From Chloroflexota bacterium (GTDB taxonomy: Bacteria; Chloroflexota; FW602-bin22; JACPRP01), in assembly GCA_016210495.1 (NCBI GenBank), contig JACQUC010000187.1:1-7295 (forward strand): DNA of 7,295 nucleotides, in the 5' to 3' direction. The position numbers and the translations under genes were made by a program. This document shows positions 6,901 through 7,295 of the stretch, in pieces (positions within the stretch are counted from its first letter, which is position 1; the number at the start of each line of letters is the position of its first letter). The notes beneath the pieces are model-generated. The model saw only the letters and a program-made list of their open reading frames with translations, had not been told where the DNA came from and searched no databases.

Positions 6901-6907
6901 ACCTCCT
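6901..6907 (-). promoter_or_regulatory. Shine-Dalgarno site of the solute-binding protein gene
   Basis: Minus-strand AGGAGGT lies eight bases before the ATG at 6892-6890. It is a near-ideal anti-SD match and suggests the binding protein is meant to be made in large amounts, as usual for ABC importers. Confidence 0.85.
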
Positions 6908-6944
6908 AAAAGATGATTCTTGCGCTGACTGATTCACAGCTTTC

Positions 6945-7031
6945 CGCAGCAACTGCGTTTGGGCCCACAAACCTCAAACGGATAAGTCTACGCACGGCCG
7001 CGAGCGGCACGAGTGCATCGCCTTATCCGTT
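6945..7031 (-). promoter_or_regulatory. Structured spacer/leader: three adjacent stem-loops before the solute-binding protein
   Basis: Between the ATPase stop and the binding-protein start there are three neighbouring inverted repeats. The largest (6977-7031) has a perfect 10-bp outer stem, AACGGATAAG with CTTATCCGTT, a symmetric 5x5 internal loop, a GCAC/GTGC stem (6992-6995, 7013-7016) and a GCCG/CGGC inner stem with loop CGAG (6997-7008). Next come GTTTG/CAAAC (6957-6972) and CGCAG/CTGCG with loop CAA (6945-6957). No U-tract follows the large stem, so it is not a standard intrinsic terminator. It might be an mRNA processing or stabilising structure that raises binding-protein expression above that of the ATPase, a cis-regulatory RNA, or, for the 10-bp dyad, a protein-binding site. 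I do not recognise a known riboswitch class. Confidence 0.5.
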
Positions 7032-7061
7032 CGAGACCCATTCGAGGATGCTTATGAGTGA

Positions 7062-7295
7062 CTAATCCTCTGCCACCGACACCCGCTTTTCGGAAGAATC
7101 CGCTTTCATGCCTATCATGATAGCCGCTTTGACTTCTTCTTCAATCATTCTCCAGATCTGGTCGACATAGCTCAGGAACTCAGGCGTGCGTTTGACCTCC
7201 AGTTTACGGGGACGTGGAATTTCGATCTTTATTGACTCTTTCACGCGTCCGGGTCTGGCCGTGAACACGATGACGCGATCCGACAGGTACACCGC
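7062..7295 (-). CDS. ABC transporter ATP-binding protein, C-terminal end (SsuB/TauB-like, partial)
   Basis: The last 77 residues of an ABC ATPase run in from the window edge and end at TAG (7064-7062). They open with AVYLSDRVIVFTARPGRV, which directly follows the H-loop histidine (usually THD..EA) in the nitrate/sulfonate/taurine importer ATPases (SsuB, TauB, NrtD); the IPRPR segment soon after is also typical of that group. Walker A, Q-loop, signature and Walker B lie outside the window. The protein works on the inner face of the membrane and would power uptake of the substrate caught by the SsuA-like lipoprotein encoded next. The permease gene is not seen and may be further upstream. The gene is 169 bases ahead of the binding-protein start. 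Confidence 0.88.
   Translation of the reverse strand, partial: AVYLSDRVIVFTARPGRVKESIKIEIPRPRKLEVKRTPEFLSYVDQIWRMIEEEVKAAIMIGMKADSSEKRVSVAED

Overview
The window is GC-rich and almost fully coding. All the main genes lie on the minus strand, so they read from high to low coordinates. The organism looks like an uncultured bacterium with a lipoprotein-rich ABC uptake repertoire. The Pro/Ala/Lys-rich linker after the lipobox, the NMT1/SsuA-type solute-binding protein, the hydantoinase A/B pair and the GTAG-hairpin intergenic repeats would fit Chloroflexota. Rokubacteria or another soil or marine lineage is also possible. No rRNA or marker gene is present, so this placement is weak inference.

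Layout in the direction of transcription (right to left): (1) the C-terminal end of an SsuB/TauB-type ABC ATPase (7295-7062), cut by the window edge; (2) a 169-nt spacer (7061-6893) with an unusually structured stretch of three adjacent stem-loops and a strong Shine-Dalgarno site; (3) an SsuA/NMT1-like lipoprotein solute-binding protein (6892-5744) interrupted by a single in-frame TAG at 6568-6566; (4) hyuA-like and (5) hyuB-like genes (5725-3590 and 3590-1851), joined by a one-base TAATG overlap; (6) a 175-nt spacer carrying a head-to-head pair of REP-like elements (1743-1810); (7) a complete UbiD-family decarboxylase (1675-167) whose stop codon lies inside the GTAG of a third REP-like element (148-170). 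At the far left, on the plus strand, there is probably the tail of a convergent gene ending at 116.

The genes read as a small uptake-and-catabolism operon. An ABC importer would bring in a small organic compound. The HyuA/HyuB pair would carry out an ATP-dependent hydrolysis or carboxylation on it, and the prenyl-FMN enzyme UbiD would decarboxylate or carboxylate an unsaturated or aromatic acid. The substrate cannot be read from the sequence. I see no RNA gene, CRISPR array or insertion sequence. The items most worth a second look are the amber codon inside the binding protein, the structured leader before it, and the REP-like elements, one of which supplies the ubiD stop codon. I do not see clear evidence of a wholly new type of system.
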